Notes: a model not told the origin generated them from the letters alone. A DNA stretch of 64,000 bases from Pseudoalteromonas sp049257235 (GCF_049257235.1 NZ_JBMMUF010000011.1:1-64000); one strand, 5' to 3'. Shown: positions 8,307 through 17,753, numbered from the stretch's first letter. Translations and numbers: made by a program.

Positions 8307-8555
8307 CTAACGGTGCTTATATTGGGTTTTGCAGTAACCTCGAGTAATATCGGGGCTACGCAAAGCCTGATGTTTGGTTGTTCTACCTGACATTCTTTTG
8401 CGCCACAAACGAAAACTACTCGGTTTAAGCTCCTTGCGCATAAAGGCAATAACCCCCTTTTCATCAAGCCCGTATAATCTCTCTATTGCTTCAAAAGGCG
8501 TTCTGTCTTCCCATGCCATTTCAATAATACGGGACTGGTCACTGGTACTTAGCAT
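8307..8555 (-). CDS. DUF2805 / TIGR03643 family protein
   Basis: This small (82-residue) basic protein has the family blocks IIEMAWEDRTPFEAIERLYGLDEKGVIAFMRKELKPSSFRLWRKR. The first half looks like a helix-turn-helix, and the C-terminal RMSGRTTKH segment is basic, so nucleic-acid binding is plausible but unproven. The ATG at 8555 is chosen because GAGAG lies 6 nt upstream. A TTG two codons earlier is less likely. Family members often neighbour photolyase/cryptochrome and DUF2256 genes, both of which occur about 10 kb downstream here. It converges with the DUF1338 gene with only one base between the two stop codons. Confidence 0.8.
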   Translation of the reverse strand: MLSTSDQSRIIEMAWEDRTPFEAIERLYGLDEKGVIAFMRKELKPSSFRLWRKRMSGRTTKHQALRSPDITRGYCKTQYKHR

Positions 8556-8561
8556 CGTCAA

Positions 8562-9048
8562 CTCTCATCTATTTCATGTCTCAAGCTAACGAAACATATG
8601 CACTAATCGATCATCGCTAAATGGGCACGAGCGCGCTGCGATTTCCCCATCTCCACACCTATTAAACCAAGGGCAAAAAACTCACTCCACCAGCTCTTTG
8701 CTTTACTATTTGCTTTTTGACCAGCCATTGAGGTGTTTGGGAAAAGCACAGCCAGCGTCGCGGTGTGATTCTATACTCCTGCATGAAAGCGTGCATTTGT
8801 ATCACTAGCTTATTGTTATCAATAGACTTACCCAATATGACACCAATACGTATTTCCAGAGGTCATTTTCGCTTCTCGATTCCTACACCAAAGTTGATAA
8901 CGACCCATTACATGCCCCTTGAAATTACTGGCTTTTGTGCAGGTCAAGAAAGTCACTGTTCGCCTTGCGCATACCGACGAGTCTTCTAGAATTTAAACAA
9001 TCCCTTTTGCTATGAATTGCGCAAAAAAAGGTTAACTAAGGAATAGTT
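8562..9048. other. Intergenic region, no supported gene
   Basis: About 490 bp separate the DUF2805 gene from the sigma-54 activator. Only short frames exist. One is a 74-codon plus frame at 8765-8989 with an unconvincing composition. Another is a 40-codon minus frame starting ATG at about 8728 that begins MAGQKANSKAKSWWSEFF. Neither has recognisable homology or a good ribosome site. Decayed coding sequence or long 5' regulatory DNA for the activator are both possible. Confidence 0.4.
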
Positions 9049-10431
9049 GTGAGTAAGAAGCACCCTCATTCAACACACATGGAAAGAAACGTTTTAGTGT
9101 TGAGCTTCACACAAGATATGTCACTAACGGATAAAAGCACCTCTTGTCATACTTGGCATTTTCTCCAAGCTGACAACCTAGAGACTGCCAGTGACATTGT
9201 GCAGCGTTACAATTGCTTTGTGGCCATTGCCGTTATTGACCCAGTTAAACAAACCGCTTTACTCAATGCTGTCGAGCGGCTTTCATCGCGCTATTGTAAC
9301 CTTCTGTGGTTAGCAATTTCAGCTGACAGCAGTACTTTAGCTGGCAATTTAAGCTACTGCTTCACCGATTATTTTATGGATTATCATCACCTTCCTATTG
9401 ATTGGCAAAGACTCGACCACTCCCTTGGGCATTTATATGGTATGGCGCAAATGCGTCGTTTAGCGCAAAAAGAGCAACAAGATTTAAAGCCAAGTAGTTT
9501 AATCTTTGGTCGCTCACAATCGATGAAAAAACTACAGCAAGATTTAATCAAAGTGGCAAGTACTGATGAAACATTGTTAATTGGTGGTGAAACAGGCACT
9601 GGAAAAGGCATGTGTGCACAATACATTCACTCTTTATCACAGCGAAGTAAAGGGCCCTTTGTGACTGTGAATTGCGGAGCATTGCCACCAACCCTGGTTC
9701 ACTCTGAATTATTTGGTCATGAAAAAGGAGCATTTACCGGAGCTGCTAAGCAGTACATAGGTAAAATTGAACGTGCTAATGGCGGCACACTGTTCCTTGA
9801 TGAAATTGGTGATTTACCGCTTGAGCAACAAATAAATTTGCTGCACTTTCTCGAAGCACAAACCATTGAACGTGTTGGTGGCAATAAGCCCATAAAGGTA
9901 GACTGCCGAGTTATATTTGCCACCCATGTTAATCTTGAACATGCTGTACGTGATGGGTTATTTCGCGAAGATTTGTACTACCGCATCAACATTATTCAAT
10001 TAGAAATCCCCAGTCTGAGGGATCATAAAAAAGATATCCCTCTACTGGCCAATGACTTCCTAGAAAATTTTTCACCTACGAATCAATGCTTGTCGTTTAG
10101 CCAACAAGCGTTAAACAAGATGATTGACTATCATTGGCCTGGCAACATTCGCGAGCTAAAAAATCGTATTCAACGCGCCATCATTATGAATGATACGGGT
10201 GAGATAAATGAGGCCGACTTGGGCATTAAACAGACCCCACAACCAAGCTCTTCTGGCAATCATGAGATGCCAGAGCAAGAACTTGTGAAGCACAGAAGTG
10301 ACATTGACAGTGACTCACTAGTAAGCGCAATCAAAGACAACAACTATAATATTTCCGCTGCTGCAAAGGAGCTAAACATCTCGCGCACCACATTCTATCG
10401 GCTGCTGAAAAAATGCAACATCCAGTTGTGA
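9049..10431 (+). CDS. VpsR-like sigma-54-dependent transcriptional activator
   Basis: The 460-residue enhancer-binding protein has three parts. An N-terminal domain of about 140 residues resembles a degenerate receiver. A full AAA+ domain follows, with Walker A GETGTGKG (about 181-188), intact GAFTGA for sigma-54 contact, and Walker B GGTLFLDEIGDL. A C-terminal Fis-type helix-turn-helix (NISAAAKELNISRTTFYRLL) ends the protein. In Vibrio, VpsR-type proteins link c-di-GMP to biofilm genes. No sensor kinase is adjacent. The GTG start at 9049 is supported by AAGGA 6 nt upstream. It is followed 31 bp later by a DsbA-like lipoprotein, probably in the same transcript. Confidence 0.88.
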   Translation: MSKKHPHSTHMERNVLVLSFTQDMSLTDKSTSCHTWHFLQADNLETASDIVQRYNCFVAIAVIDPVKQTALLNAVERLSSRYCNLLWLAISADSSTLAGNLSYCFTDYFMDYHHLPIDWQRLDHSLGHLYGMAQMRRLAQKEQQDLKPSSLIFGRSQSMKKLQQDLIKVASTDETLLIGGETGTGKGMCAQYIHSLSQRSKGPFVTVNCGALPPTLVHSELFGHEKGAFTGAAKQYIGKIERANGGTLFLDEIGDLPLEQQINLLHFLEAQTIERVGGNKPIKVDCRVIFATHVNLEHAVRDGLFREDLYYRINIIQLEIPSLRDHKKDIPLLANDFLENFSPTNQCLSFSQQALNKMIDYHWPGNIRELKNRIQRAIIMNDTGEINEADLGIKQTPQPSSSGNHEMPEQELVKHRSDIDSDSLVSAIKDNNYNISAAAKELNISRTTFYRLLKKCNIQL

Positions 10432-10462
10432 TATTCAGTAGTTATCAAACGAGGAAAACAGG

Positions 10463-11239
10463 ATGTCAAAATCGAAACTTCAATTAGGGCTGCTATTGAG
10501 TTGCCTATTGCTGATCACCAGCTGCAACCAGCAAAATAACGACGAGTTAGAGCAAGAGATCAAAGAGCTCAGAGCCGACATTGCGCAATTAAATGCCCAG
10601 CTCAACCTCGTGGCAAGCCAAGTAGAAGATATTCATGTCATTGCCAAAGCATCGCAGCAACCGCAAACGAAAACCTTGCCAAATCAAGCGAATATTAATG
10701 ACAAAAACGCCTTCCCTGAATTAGGTGAAGATACAGCAACCGTGGCCATTATTGAGTTTTCAGATTTTCAATGCCCATACTGCAAACGCTTTATGGACAC
10801 CACCTTCCCAAAACTCAGTAGCAACTACATTGAAACTGGCAAAGTTCGCTATATCTCTCGAGATTTCCCATTAGGTTTTCATACTAAAGCCAAAGGTGCC
10901 GCGGTAGCAGCAAACTGTGCTCACAAACAAGGAAAGTATTGGCCAATGCGGGAATTGTTGTTTACTAACATGCGCTCTTTAGGCGATGAGCTTTACCAAC
11001 AAGGTGCGCAAACGCTCTCTTTAGATATGTCACAATACCAAAGTTGTTTGGTGAACCCACAAATCATGGCGAAAGTTGACAAAGACCTCAGTTATGGCTC
11101 GTCGCTCGGTATTCGCGGTACACCCTCTTTTGTGATAGGCAAGATAGTAAATAATCAGCTAGTTGAGCCGCAGTTGCTCGTTGGCGCCCAAAGTTATGAA
11201 ACCTTTGCTAACATCGTCGATAACTTAGTACAAAACTAA
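10463..11239 (+). CDS. DsbA-family thioredoxin-fold lipoprotein
   Basis: The 258-residue protein starts with a lipoprotein signal peptide ending at LITSC (Cys at about residue 21). A predicted coiled coil (about 26-65, heptads rich in Glu/Leu) follows. The rest is a DsbA/DsbG-type thioredoxin domain with the redox motif CPYC in FSDFQCPYCKRFMDTTFP (about 103-106) and the cis-Pro region GIRGTPSFVIG. It is expected to be membrane-anchored in the periplasm and to oxidise, reduce or isomerise disulfides. Its nearest upstream gene is a VpsR-like regulator. The next gene downstream encodes a Cys-rich secreted protein, a possible client, which is inference. A strong hairpin terminator follows. Confidence 0.85.
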   Translation: MSKSKLQLGLLLSCLLLITSCNQQNNDELEQEIKELRADIAQLNAQLNLVASQVEDIHVIAKASQQPQTKTLPNQANINDKNAFPELGEDTATVAIIEFSDFQCPYCKRFMDTTFPKLSSNYIETGKVRYISRDFPLGFHTKAKGAAVAANCAHKQGKYWPMRELLFTNMRSLGDELYQQGAQTLSLDMSQYQSCLVNPQIMAKVDKDLSYGSSLGIRGTPSFVIGKIVNNQLVEPQLLVGAQSYETFANIVDNLVQN

Positions 11240-11782
11240 TGTAGAATTAGTGCAAAAAATACAATAGCTTCCACTAACCGCTTCATTCGTTGGCAACTCA
11301 TAAGTCACCCGCAAAAGCGCTAAATGAGCGCTTTTGTGCCTTATCTCACGCTTTAGTTAGGTGACTATCAAACGTCTGTTTACAGTTCCCAAGTTACATA
11401 CTGTCCACGTTGTTCACGCACCATGTGAACAGTTAATGAACATATCAAGATCATGAAATATATAGACTTATTATTTTTTAGTTACCTGAGTATCGAGCCA
11501 TAGACGCAAAAACTGTAACTGCCTGCTAACACTCAAACACAGTAATTCACCCCAAAAACACAAAAACATCATTAAATCAGTAAGTTAAACTATTGGTGCG
11601 ATCCTTGCTCTTTAACACTCACCCATGAACTTGTGCCCGATGTTCTAGTTAACAACAGGGCCAAGTCATCAATCGATAAGCAGTACATGGAAGGCCCTTT
11701 ACCACGCAAATAGCCCTGTGTTGGAGAAGGATTTACACACAATACGTTATACAAAATTAACGGTTAAACGAGGTCATATTTT
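11240..11782. other. Long intergenic region with terminator and probable promoter of the secreted repeat protein
   Basis: The first 100 bp carry the terminator at 11311-11337. The remaining ~440 bp contain no supported gene and probably hold the promoter and 5' leader of the large secreted protein at 11783. A weak inverted repeat (ACAGGGC at 11655-11661 and GCCCTGT at 11713-11719) is visible but has a long loop. I could not assign an operator. Confidence 0.4.
11311..11337 (+). terminator. Intrinsic terminator after the DsbA-like gene
   Basis: The stem CAAAAGCGCT (11312-11321), loop AAATG and matching AGCGCTTTTG (11327-11336) form a 10-bp perfect hairpin with A/T flanks. It can act in either direction. 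Confidence 0.75.
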
Positions 11783-14146
11783 ATGAAACGAATTAACTGT
11801 GGAAAGTTTATTAGGATTCTGGGTGTTACCCTAATAAGCGCAGCAACACTATATGGTTTTAGCACAGCGCCCGTACACGCATCTTTATTCCAAAAACCTA
11901 ACGCCGCCTGTATGGCGCAGCAAGCAGGGTTCGATTTGAACTGTACCGCTAAGGATATTCGCGTAACTAGCGTAGATAACATTAGAGGACCGAATGGCGA
12001 GTCATCAGTCAGCTGTACAATTGGTACTGACGTCAGTTTTATAGCGGACGTAAGTATCACGACCACCGCTAATCAACGCTATGATTACTCGGTGTATCTC
12101 CCTGAAGGTGATTGGAGCGCCCAAGAATACAGTACTACTAACACCTGCTCTATCTTGTTAGGTGAAACGTCAGGCCCTCCGGGTGTTGATTTAGAAGAAG
12201 GCGCCGACTGGTGTGCTGACATCAGTAAAGCAGCAGGGTATGACGCCACGCAAATCCACACCAACCAACCTATGACTCTATACTGTCGTGATGATGATCA
12301 AGACGGTTATGCTGATTTTAACTACTGCGCCGCATGGCACAACAAAGAAGGCGCCGACTGTAGTGAAGATAACCCCGCCGCACCGGGTACACCTTCAAAA
12401 TGTCGTTGTGATGTATTACCACTGGAAATACTCATAAAGCCTCAACCTCCTGTTATCACAAAAACCCTCACAAGCGCATCGAGCTCATTGCAAGAGCCAG
12501 GCGGTGAGTTTACTTTCTCACTCAACATTCAAAACCCCAATGCGGTTGCGTCATTATATGTTACTGACCTATCTGATCTAATCGAGCAGGGCAATAATGG
12601 CTTTAATACCACATTAGATCTTTGGGGAGCGACCAGCAATGGTAATACTGATGGCATCTACCTTACATCAACAAACTGTACAGAGCCTGTTGGTGGCCTA
12701 GAAATAGCGCCTGGGGCAAGCTATAGCTGCTCGTTTACGGTCAAAATTATTGACACCGATTTGCCTAATGATCAATCCCCTGAGCTTTATAATGATGTGA
12801 TCCTCGCGGCCGTTGACGACCAGCTGGGCAACCCTGTTAATGATGGCGACAATGACCCATCAAATGACAGTTGTGACATCGCGGGTGTTGACGGGTACGC
12901 TGATGGTGAACATTGTAGTAACGTTAAACAAGTGAGCATCACCAACAAAGCGCCTGCCATTGCTGTGTCTAAAACAGCACGTGTTGACGCTGTAGACGAG
13001 TCAGGAGCAAGGGTGACCTATGATGTGGTTGTTTCTATTCCTACTGAACCAGATAACTACTACGATTCTCCACTAACCATTACTTCGTTAACTGACAAAG
13101 TCGATGGCGTGGTTACTGACTTAACGACTCTAGATGGTGATTGCGAAGTGGGTGTCGAAGTAACTACGCAAAGTCCCTACTCATGTGAATTTACTGTGTG
13201 GGTTGGTGAGGGTGTACCTGGTAATCACATTAACTATGTGACTGTCGAAGCTACTGACAATGAGCAAGACACAGCTACCGCTACCGACTCAGAAACAGTG
13301 ATCATTAATAATGTGTTGCCATCAATCGGCATTACCAAAACACCAACTCCATCGAGCATCGATGAAACAGGTGACAACCCTAACCTATTTAGAGACGTAG
13401 ACTACACCTTCGGATTTAGTGTCTCAGGTGAAGACAGTGTGACCTTCAGCCACCTTGAAGATGATAGATTTGGCGACCTCACAGCGGATTGTTTAATTGA
13501 TATGTTCGATGATGGTGACGACAATAACGGAACCGTTGGTCTAGTAGCCGTTTCACCTTTCCCTCTAGTTGAGCTAACCCTTGAACCAGACCAAAGTGCG
13601 ACTTGTACCATTACTCGTTCAATTCAAGGCACACCAAGTACTCCGCATAACAACATTGCATATGCAGAAGGTACAGAGGAAGAAGCACCTGATACTATTA
13701 TCCAAAGTAATGTCGCCTCAGCAGTTGTGAATTTCAACAGTGTTGGCGCTGCGGCATCGATGAAGTTTGCAACCAACTCACTCATTGTCATTGAGATTGC
13801 TAACGCGGGCTTGTATAACGCAACGTTAGATGCATTGACCGTTGGTGGAGCTATCACCTACTCAGTATTTGATGAGGAGGAATCAAGTAACTTCAGATTG
13901 GTTAATAGCGGTGGTTGGCACAACGGAGTTGAGTACTATGGTTGTGTATTCGGACAAGCCCTAGGCTATGTGGGTTCAGGTACTGATACCTATGAATGTG
14001 CATTTAATATCGAATGGGAACCTGGCCTAGAAAATACAGAAGCTATTGGTGTATTTGAGACTATTCAAGCTACACTTAAAGACTCACAAGGCAATAGCGA
14101 CACCATTAATGTTGGCATTCAGTTAGCTACAAACGAAGGCCAATAG
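11783..14146 (+). CDS. Large secreted Cys-rich protein with three DUF11-like repeats
   Basis: This 787-residue acidic protein starts with a signal peptide (MKRINCGKFI, hydrophobic core, cleavage near VHA-S at about 33). Residues 34-215 are Cys-rich and include a DxDxDG-type acidic loop (DDDQDGYADFN). Three beta-sandwich repeats follow at about 222-385, 390-508 and 513-650. Each opens with a P-x-I-x-(K/S)-K-T motif, a later E-x-G, and internal CxF/CEF/CTI strands, as in DUF11/CARDB-type adhesive domains. A C-terminal domain (about 651-787) has its own Cys pair. There is no sorting or transmembrane anchor. A role as surface or extracellular structural protein or adhesin is inferred, and the exact family is uncertain. 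It is transcribed alone and converges with a metalloprotease. Confidence 0.7.
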   Translation: MKRINCGKFIRILGVTLISAATLYGFSTAPVHASLFQKPNAACMAQQAGFDLNCTAKDIRVTSVDNIRGPNGESSVSCTIGTDVSFIADVSITTTANQRYDYSVYLPEGDWSAQEYSTTNTCSILLGETSGPPGVDLEEGADWCADISKAAGYDATQIHTNQPMTLYCRDDDQDGYADFNYCAAWHNKEGADCSEDNPAAPGTPSKCRCDVLPLEILIKPQPPVITKTLTSASSSLQEPGGEFTFSLNIQNPNAVASLYVTDLSDLIEQGNNGFNTTLDLWGATSNGNTDGIYLTSTNCTEPVGGLEIAPGASYSCSFTVKIIDTDLPNDQSPELYNDVILAAVDDQLGNPVNDGDNDPSNDSCDIAGVDGYADGEHCSNVKQVSITNKAPAIAVSKTARVDAVDESGARVTYDVVVSIPTEPDNYYDSPLTITSLTDKVDGVVTDLTTLDGDCEVGVEVTTQSPYSCEFTVWVGEGVPGNHINYVTVEATDNEQDTATATDSETVIINNVLPSIGITKTPTPSSIDETGDNPNLFRDVDYTFGFSVSGEDSVTFSHLEDDRFGDLTADCLIDMFDDGDDNNGTVGLVAVSPFPLVELTLEPDQSATCTITRSIQGTPSTPHNNIAYAEGTEEEAPDTIIQSNVASAVVNFNSVGAAASMKFATNSLIVIEIANAGLYNATLDALTVGGAITYSVFDEEESSNFRLVNSGGWHNGVEYYGCVFGQALGYVGSGTDTYECAFNIEWEPGLENTEAIGVFETIQATLKDSQGNSDTINVGIQLATNEGQ

Positions 14147-14187
14147 AAAAGAGTTCGTACGGCGTATAAAAACGCTAAAACCAAGCA

Positions 14188-14219
14188 AGGAGCCGAGAGA
14201 ATATCCCGGCTCCTTTTAT
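14188..14219 (+). terminator. Intrinsic terminator after the secreted repeat protein
   Basis: GGAGCCG (14189-14195) pairs with CGGCTCC (14207-14213) and is followed by TTTTATTTT. The stem is GC-rich with a T-tract. It lies between convergent genes and may also serve the metalloprotease. Confidence 0.8.
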
Positions 14220-14244
14220 TTTACCCCCAAGCTAGGTAAAACAA

Positions 14245-17200
14245 TTACTTTCCTCCACGTCCTTTTTTAGTACCGCCTGTGCTTCCTGAGTCGTCAGTAC
14301 TTCCGCTGTCAGTTGATGACAGAGAAATAGTTACCGTAGTTGTTGATTCAAATTCGCCATCGCTAATGGTGTAAGAAAAACTGTCACTACTTTTAAAGCT
14401 TTTTGCTGGCGTATATTCAATCTGACCATCAGCAGTAATAGACACAGTACCTTTGGCGCCTTGAGTTACGCTGGTGATAGTTAACACATCACCGTCTTCA
14501 TCTACGTCGTTAACAAGTACATTGAATACTGTTGCAGCTTTGGCACTAATGGCAATAGAGTCACTCATAGCGATTGGTGCATGGTTCACTTGCTCTTGGA
14601 TGTTGTATGACAGTGATGCATCTGTACGGATATTCGCGTTGTTTACATCTTTAGCAGTTAACAACAAGCTGTAACTACCCGCATTAGCATCTATGACTGA
14701 AGCCACAGTAACAGTGGTATTGGCTGTTTGACCGTTTGCCAAGGTGATGTTAGCAGTGCTGGCATACCAACCTTGAGGCGTCATCACAGTCAGTGAGTAT
14801 GTTGCGTCATCACAGTTAAGATTTTGATTTGTAACGCTTACAGTATAAATCTGTTCCTCTCCGGCGTTCACAAAACCTTCAATACTTTGCACGTTAACAG
14901 CAGGTGCACCAAGTTCACACACTGGCGCAGGCTCTGCGATAGTGTACGTTGCACTGGCAGCACTTTGATAAAGCGCATCAGTTGCATTGTGAGCTTGGAT
15001 GCTAAAATCATACACACCCGCATTCGTGTTGGTTGATGAAGTTACAGCAACACTCACTGACTGAGACTCGCCAGATAGCAGTGAAATTGTTTGCGTGTCG
15101 GCATTAAAGCCAACAGGCAGATTAGCTAATACGTCAAATGATGTTTGTTCACACACATCACTATTGTTGTTGGTAAGTACACCTTCATACACAACAGTTA
15201 CACCTGCATCTACAACTCCACTGTTATTATTAACTAGCACCCAACTAGGAGCAGCCAACTCACATAGCGGCTGTGGCGCTTCAACCACATAAGAAAATAC
15301 AGATTGAGCACTGTGTTGATTATCGTTATTGTTCACTACACTTACAGTAAGGTCATAAAAACCGTCAGTAGCTTGCACGTCAGAGATAACTGACAAACTC
15401 ACTGTCGCACTTTGACCTGGTGCAAGGTTCACAAATTCAGAAGCAGCACTCCAGTTTGCTGGCACTGCTGTTGAGACCAAAAAGCTTGCTGCTTCGCACT
15501 CTAAGCTATCATTATTTGTTACAGTGGCATTCACGTTTACCTGTGTACCTGGTGCTACCCATGCGCTGGTAGTCGGTGCAATGCTCAAAGTAGGAGCAGA
15601 AGCAACACAGCTAGGTGCAGAGAAACTCACTGACACATTTGCGGCGTTTTCATCAGCCCATTGTGTGGTCACACTGATTCCCGCGGTGGCATCAACAAAC
15701 GTTTGCCCTACCTCTAGCGCTGCATCATCATTGTCAAATAGCGAGCTGTAAGGAGTTAAATCCATCAAGATGCTACTATCAATATGCTCAGCCGCTGTGT
15801 TGTAGTGCATTAACACACCGTTGGTGACGGCTTTGCCTGCTAAGAAGCTGTCAAAGCCTTGAGCCTGACGATATTCAAGGTAGTACCAAAGAGGTTCTGA
15901 TGTTGTGGCGTCTGTACCACGACGTACTTTTAAGCCTTTTGCTTGGCCTGCTTTCGCTGTGGCATACGACTCCAGTGTATATTGACCGTCGGCATCGATA
16001 GCAATAATGTCGCCTGATTGAGCACTGAGCCAACCCAAGCGCTCTTTATTCAAGACATTGAAATGGCCTTCTGATTTACCCATTACATCTAAGCTGTCGC
16101 CATAGTTTGATACCAAGCATTGTTCATCGTAGATGTCGAAGCCACAGTTAAGGCGTTTAGCATGTCTTAAACCTAAGTTATGACCCAACTCATGGCCGAT
16201 AATTTTTAGATTAAGCTCACCATTGATCCATGACGTAGAAGGCGTGCCGCCAATCGTTCCTTGGCCTAACCAGCTACATGCACTATTTTTTGGCAACATG
16301 TATACGCGACGTTGGTACTGATTTAAATCAACACCATTATCAACCGCTGCTTGCACTGCATACTGTTCAATAATTGAAAAATCACATGTCGTATTCAAAG
16401 CTAAGGTGAAATAACCAAATACATCACCTGTAAGCCAAGTTTGTCCGTACGACGCTTCTTGGTAATAATCGTTAACACGGCCAAATACCATGTCATGTAC
16501 TTCTTGAGTAGTCCAAGGCTGCAGTGAAGGGTTATCTTGGAAATTGAGTGCTAGTACCACCACTTTTTGCTCACCTGTGGTACCGCTCAACACTGATGCA
16601 CTGCTTGAGCTGCTTGTTGCTGAGCTCTCACCAACTGCGAGCACTTCTAGCGCATTGCTATCTTGCTCAAGCAGTAATCGAGAGGTGTGGCCTTGAGTGA
16701 ATTGCCAACCTGAAGCACGCAGTGTCTGGCCAGAGCGCAACTGCTGGGCACGAGCTGACTCAGGTAGAAACAATTCTGTATGCTGTGATGCAGACTTTAA
16801 AAAATAGCGTAAGCGGTCGTTTTCTGACTCATAGGCGTCTTGATATACAAGTTCTAGAGTCCCTGTGATAGATGCTTTTTTTGCCATTGCATCGCCAGAA
16901 ACAGCGCGTAGTTGATTACGCTTTGCTTGTGGCAAAATAGTGCGCAACACAGCGCTAGGATCGCGCTCAAGCAATTCAAACTGGTTAGCATATCGTTGCT
17001 GCGCCAATTTCACTAATTGCGCTTTAGCATCATGTTGTTCGTGTGCAGCATTGAGAGCCGCCGCCATAGATGCCAACTCGAGTGTTTGCAGTTTCACATT
17101 GTTGCTTTCAGACTCTGCCGCGTTCACTGGCGTTGCCTGTACTTGCATCGTGGTAAAAGCCAAACCAAGCGTAAGCGCGAAAAGAGCGCAAGCTTTACCA

Positions 17201-17250
17201 GCTGATGAAGTGGTGTTCGTAGACGTTTCAGTGCGAAGAATAGATCTCAC
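14245..17250 (-). CDS. Secreted zinc metalloprotease (M11/gametolysin-like) with NEW3-type repeats
   Basis: This 1001-residue preproprotein has an N-terminal signal peptide ending near VQA (about 39) and a propeptide of about 190 residues. The catalytic domain carries the metzincin motif HELGHNLGLRH (353-363) with a Met-turn DVMG (388-391). Cys pairs around 370-378 fit M11-like enzymes. Three roughly 90-residue NEW3/alpha-galactosidase-type repeats follow (about 550-880), each with an Asn/Gly-rich ADxxVV or VNAGE start. A cadherin-like/VCBS domain (about 905-975) and a Ser/Gly/Lys tail ending GRGGK come last. It probably degrades extracellular protein. The GTG start at 17250 has GAGAGG 8 nt upstream. 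The tail lacks the hydrophobic segment of a GlyGly-CTERM anchor. Confidence 0.85.
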   Translation of the reverse strand: MRSILRTETSTNTTSSAGKACALFALTLGLAFTTMQVQATPVNAAESESNNVKLQTLELASMAAALNAAHEQHDAKAQLVKLAQQRYANQFELLERDPSAVLRTILPQAKRNQLRAVSGDAMAKKASITGTLELVYQDAYESENDRLRYFLKSASQHTELFLPESARAQQLRSGQTLRASGWQFTQGHTSRLLLEQDSNALEVLAVGESSATSSSSSASVLSGTTGEQKVVVLALNFQDNPSLQPWTTQEVHDMVFGRVNDYYQEASYGQTWLTGDVFGYFTLALNTTCDFSIIEQYAVQAAVDNGVDLNQYQRRVYMLPKNSACSWLGQGTIGGTPSTSWINGELNLKIIGHELGHNLGLRHAKRLNCGFDIYDEQCLVSNYGDSLDVMGKSEGHFNVLNKERLGWLSAQSGDIIAIDADGQYTLESYATAKAGQAKGLKVRRGTDATTSEPLWYYLEYRQAQGFDSFLAGKAVTNGVLMHYNTAAEHIDSSILMDLTPYSSLFDNDDAALEVGQTFVDATAGISVTTQWADENAANVSVSFSAPSCVASAPTLSIAPTTSAWVAPGTQVNVNATVTNNDSLECEAASFLVSTAVPANWSAASEFVNLAPGQSATVSLSVISDVQATDGFYDLTVSVVNNNDNQHSAQSVFSYVVEAPQPLCELAAPSWVLVNNNSGVVDAGVTVVYEGVLTNNNSDVCEQTSFDVLANLPVGFNADTQTISLLSGESQSVSVAVTSSTNTNAGVYDFSIQAHNATDALYQSAASATYTIAEPAPVCELGAPAVNVQSIEGFVNAGEEQIYTVSVTNQNLNCDDATYSLTVMTPQGWYASTANITLANGQTANTTVTVASVIDANAGSYSLLLTAKDVNNANIRTDASLSYNIQEQVNHAPIAMSDSIAISAKAATVFNVLVNDVDEDGDVLTITSVTQGAKGTVSITADGQIEYTPAKSFKSSDSFSYTISDGEFESTTTVTISLSSTDSGSTDDSGSTGGTKKGRGGK

Positions 17251-17470
17251 AACTAGAACCTCTCAAAGTTTTCAATAACTTCGAAAGCTCCCAGTTATAC
17301 TGAGCTCTAAAACGCATTCCTTCGGTAACCCAGCCACCCTCTTTTAAAGTAGGGCCTGTGGCTTTGCGTCCATCAATTACTTGATGTTTGCCGTTTTCGA
17401 GAGTGCTTTCGAATGTGGGTAGCGGCACAACTATGCTGTGACGCTCATTGGAGTGTAGCAATATGTACAA
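17228..17470 (-). CDS. Possible small ORF upstream of and overlapping the metalloprotease
   Basis: The open frame has 80 codons and ends 23 bp inside the protease gene. Its central part (VVPLPTFESTLENGKHQ... TLKEGGWVTEGMRFR) has protein-like composition, but I recognise no family. The nominal TTG start lies inside the inverted repeat/promoter described at 17464-17508. If real, translation would start later, for example at an internal GTG or ATG. It could be a leader peptide or noncoding 5' UTR. Confidence is low. Confidence 0.25.
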   Translation of the reverse strand: MYILLHSNERHSIVVPLPTFESTLENGKHQVIDGRKATGPTLKEGGWVTEGMRFRAQYNWELSKLLKTLRGSSCEIYSSH

Positions 17471-17753
17471 AAAAACATCAAGTATAAAATTGGTGTTTTT
17501 TTGTACAAATCTTTAAGTCTCAGAAAAAACAAAGATTAAAAAACAAATTATTTTTTCCATGCTCCGCCAAATCTGTCGAAGCCGACAAAGGATGGAGGTT
17601 TAAATGAGTTCGATGTTCTATGAAATGAACGTTTTCATAAAAGACTATCGATAAAAGTGATAGTGATCACCTTTGTCACATCCGCTCATTGTCAACCTTA
17701 TGGCCATCTTAACTCCAATGACGGATGCTGTGCCCGATTGATACACTTAATCA
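17251..17753. other. Intergenic/leader region of the metalloprotease
   Basis: About 500 bp lie between the protease start and the CigR-like gene. It holds a candidate promoter with flanking TGTACA inverted repeats (17464-17508), the doubtful small ORF, and otherwise AT-rich sequence at 17509-17753 without a recognisable gene. Confidence 0.5.
17464..17508 (-). promoter_or_regulatory. Candidate promoter embedded in a TGTACA inverted repeat
   Basis: TGTACAAAAAAACATC (17464-17479) is mirrored by GGTGTTTTTTTGTACA (17492-17507) with one mismatch over 16 bp and a 12-bp centre. Read on the minus strand, TTGTAC (17508-17503) and TATACT (17486-17481) are separated by 16 bp, a plausible sigma-70 minus-35/minus-10 pair driving the metalloprotease. 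The repeats would position a dimeric repressor across the promoter. No experimental support is available. Confidence 0.4.

Noticed and set aside
8765..8989. 74-codon plus-strand ORF between DUF2805 and the sigma-54 activator
   Set aside because: Composition is not protein-like, there is no ribosome site, and no recognisable domain was seen.
14245..14310. GlyGly-CTERM anchor on the metalloprotease tail
   Set aside because: Although Gly and basic residues are present, there is no transmembrane segment between them.
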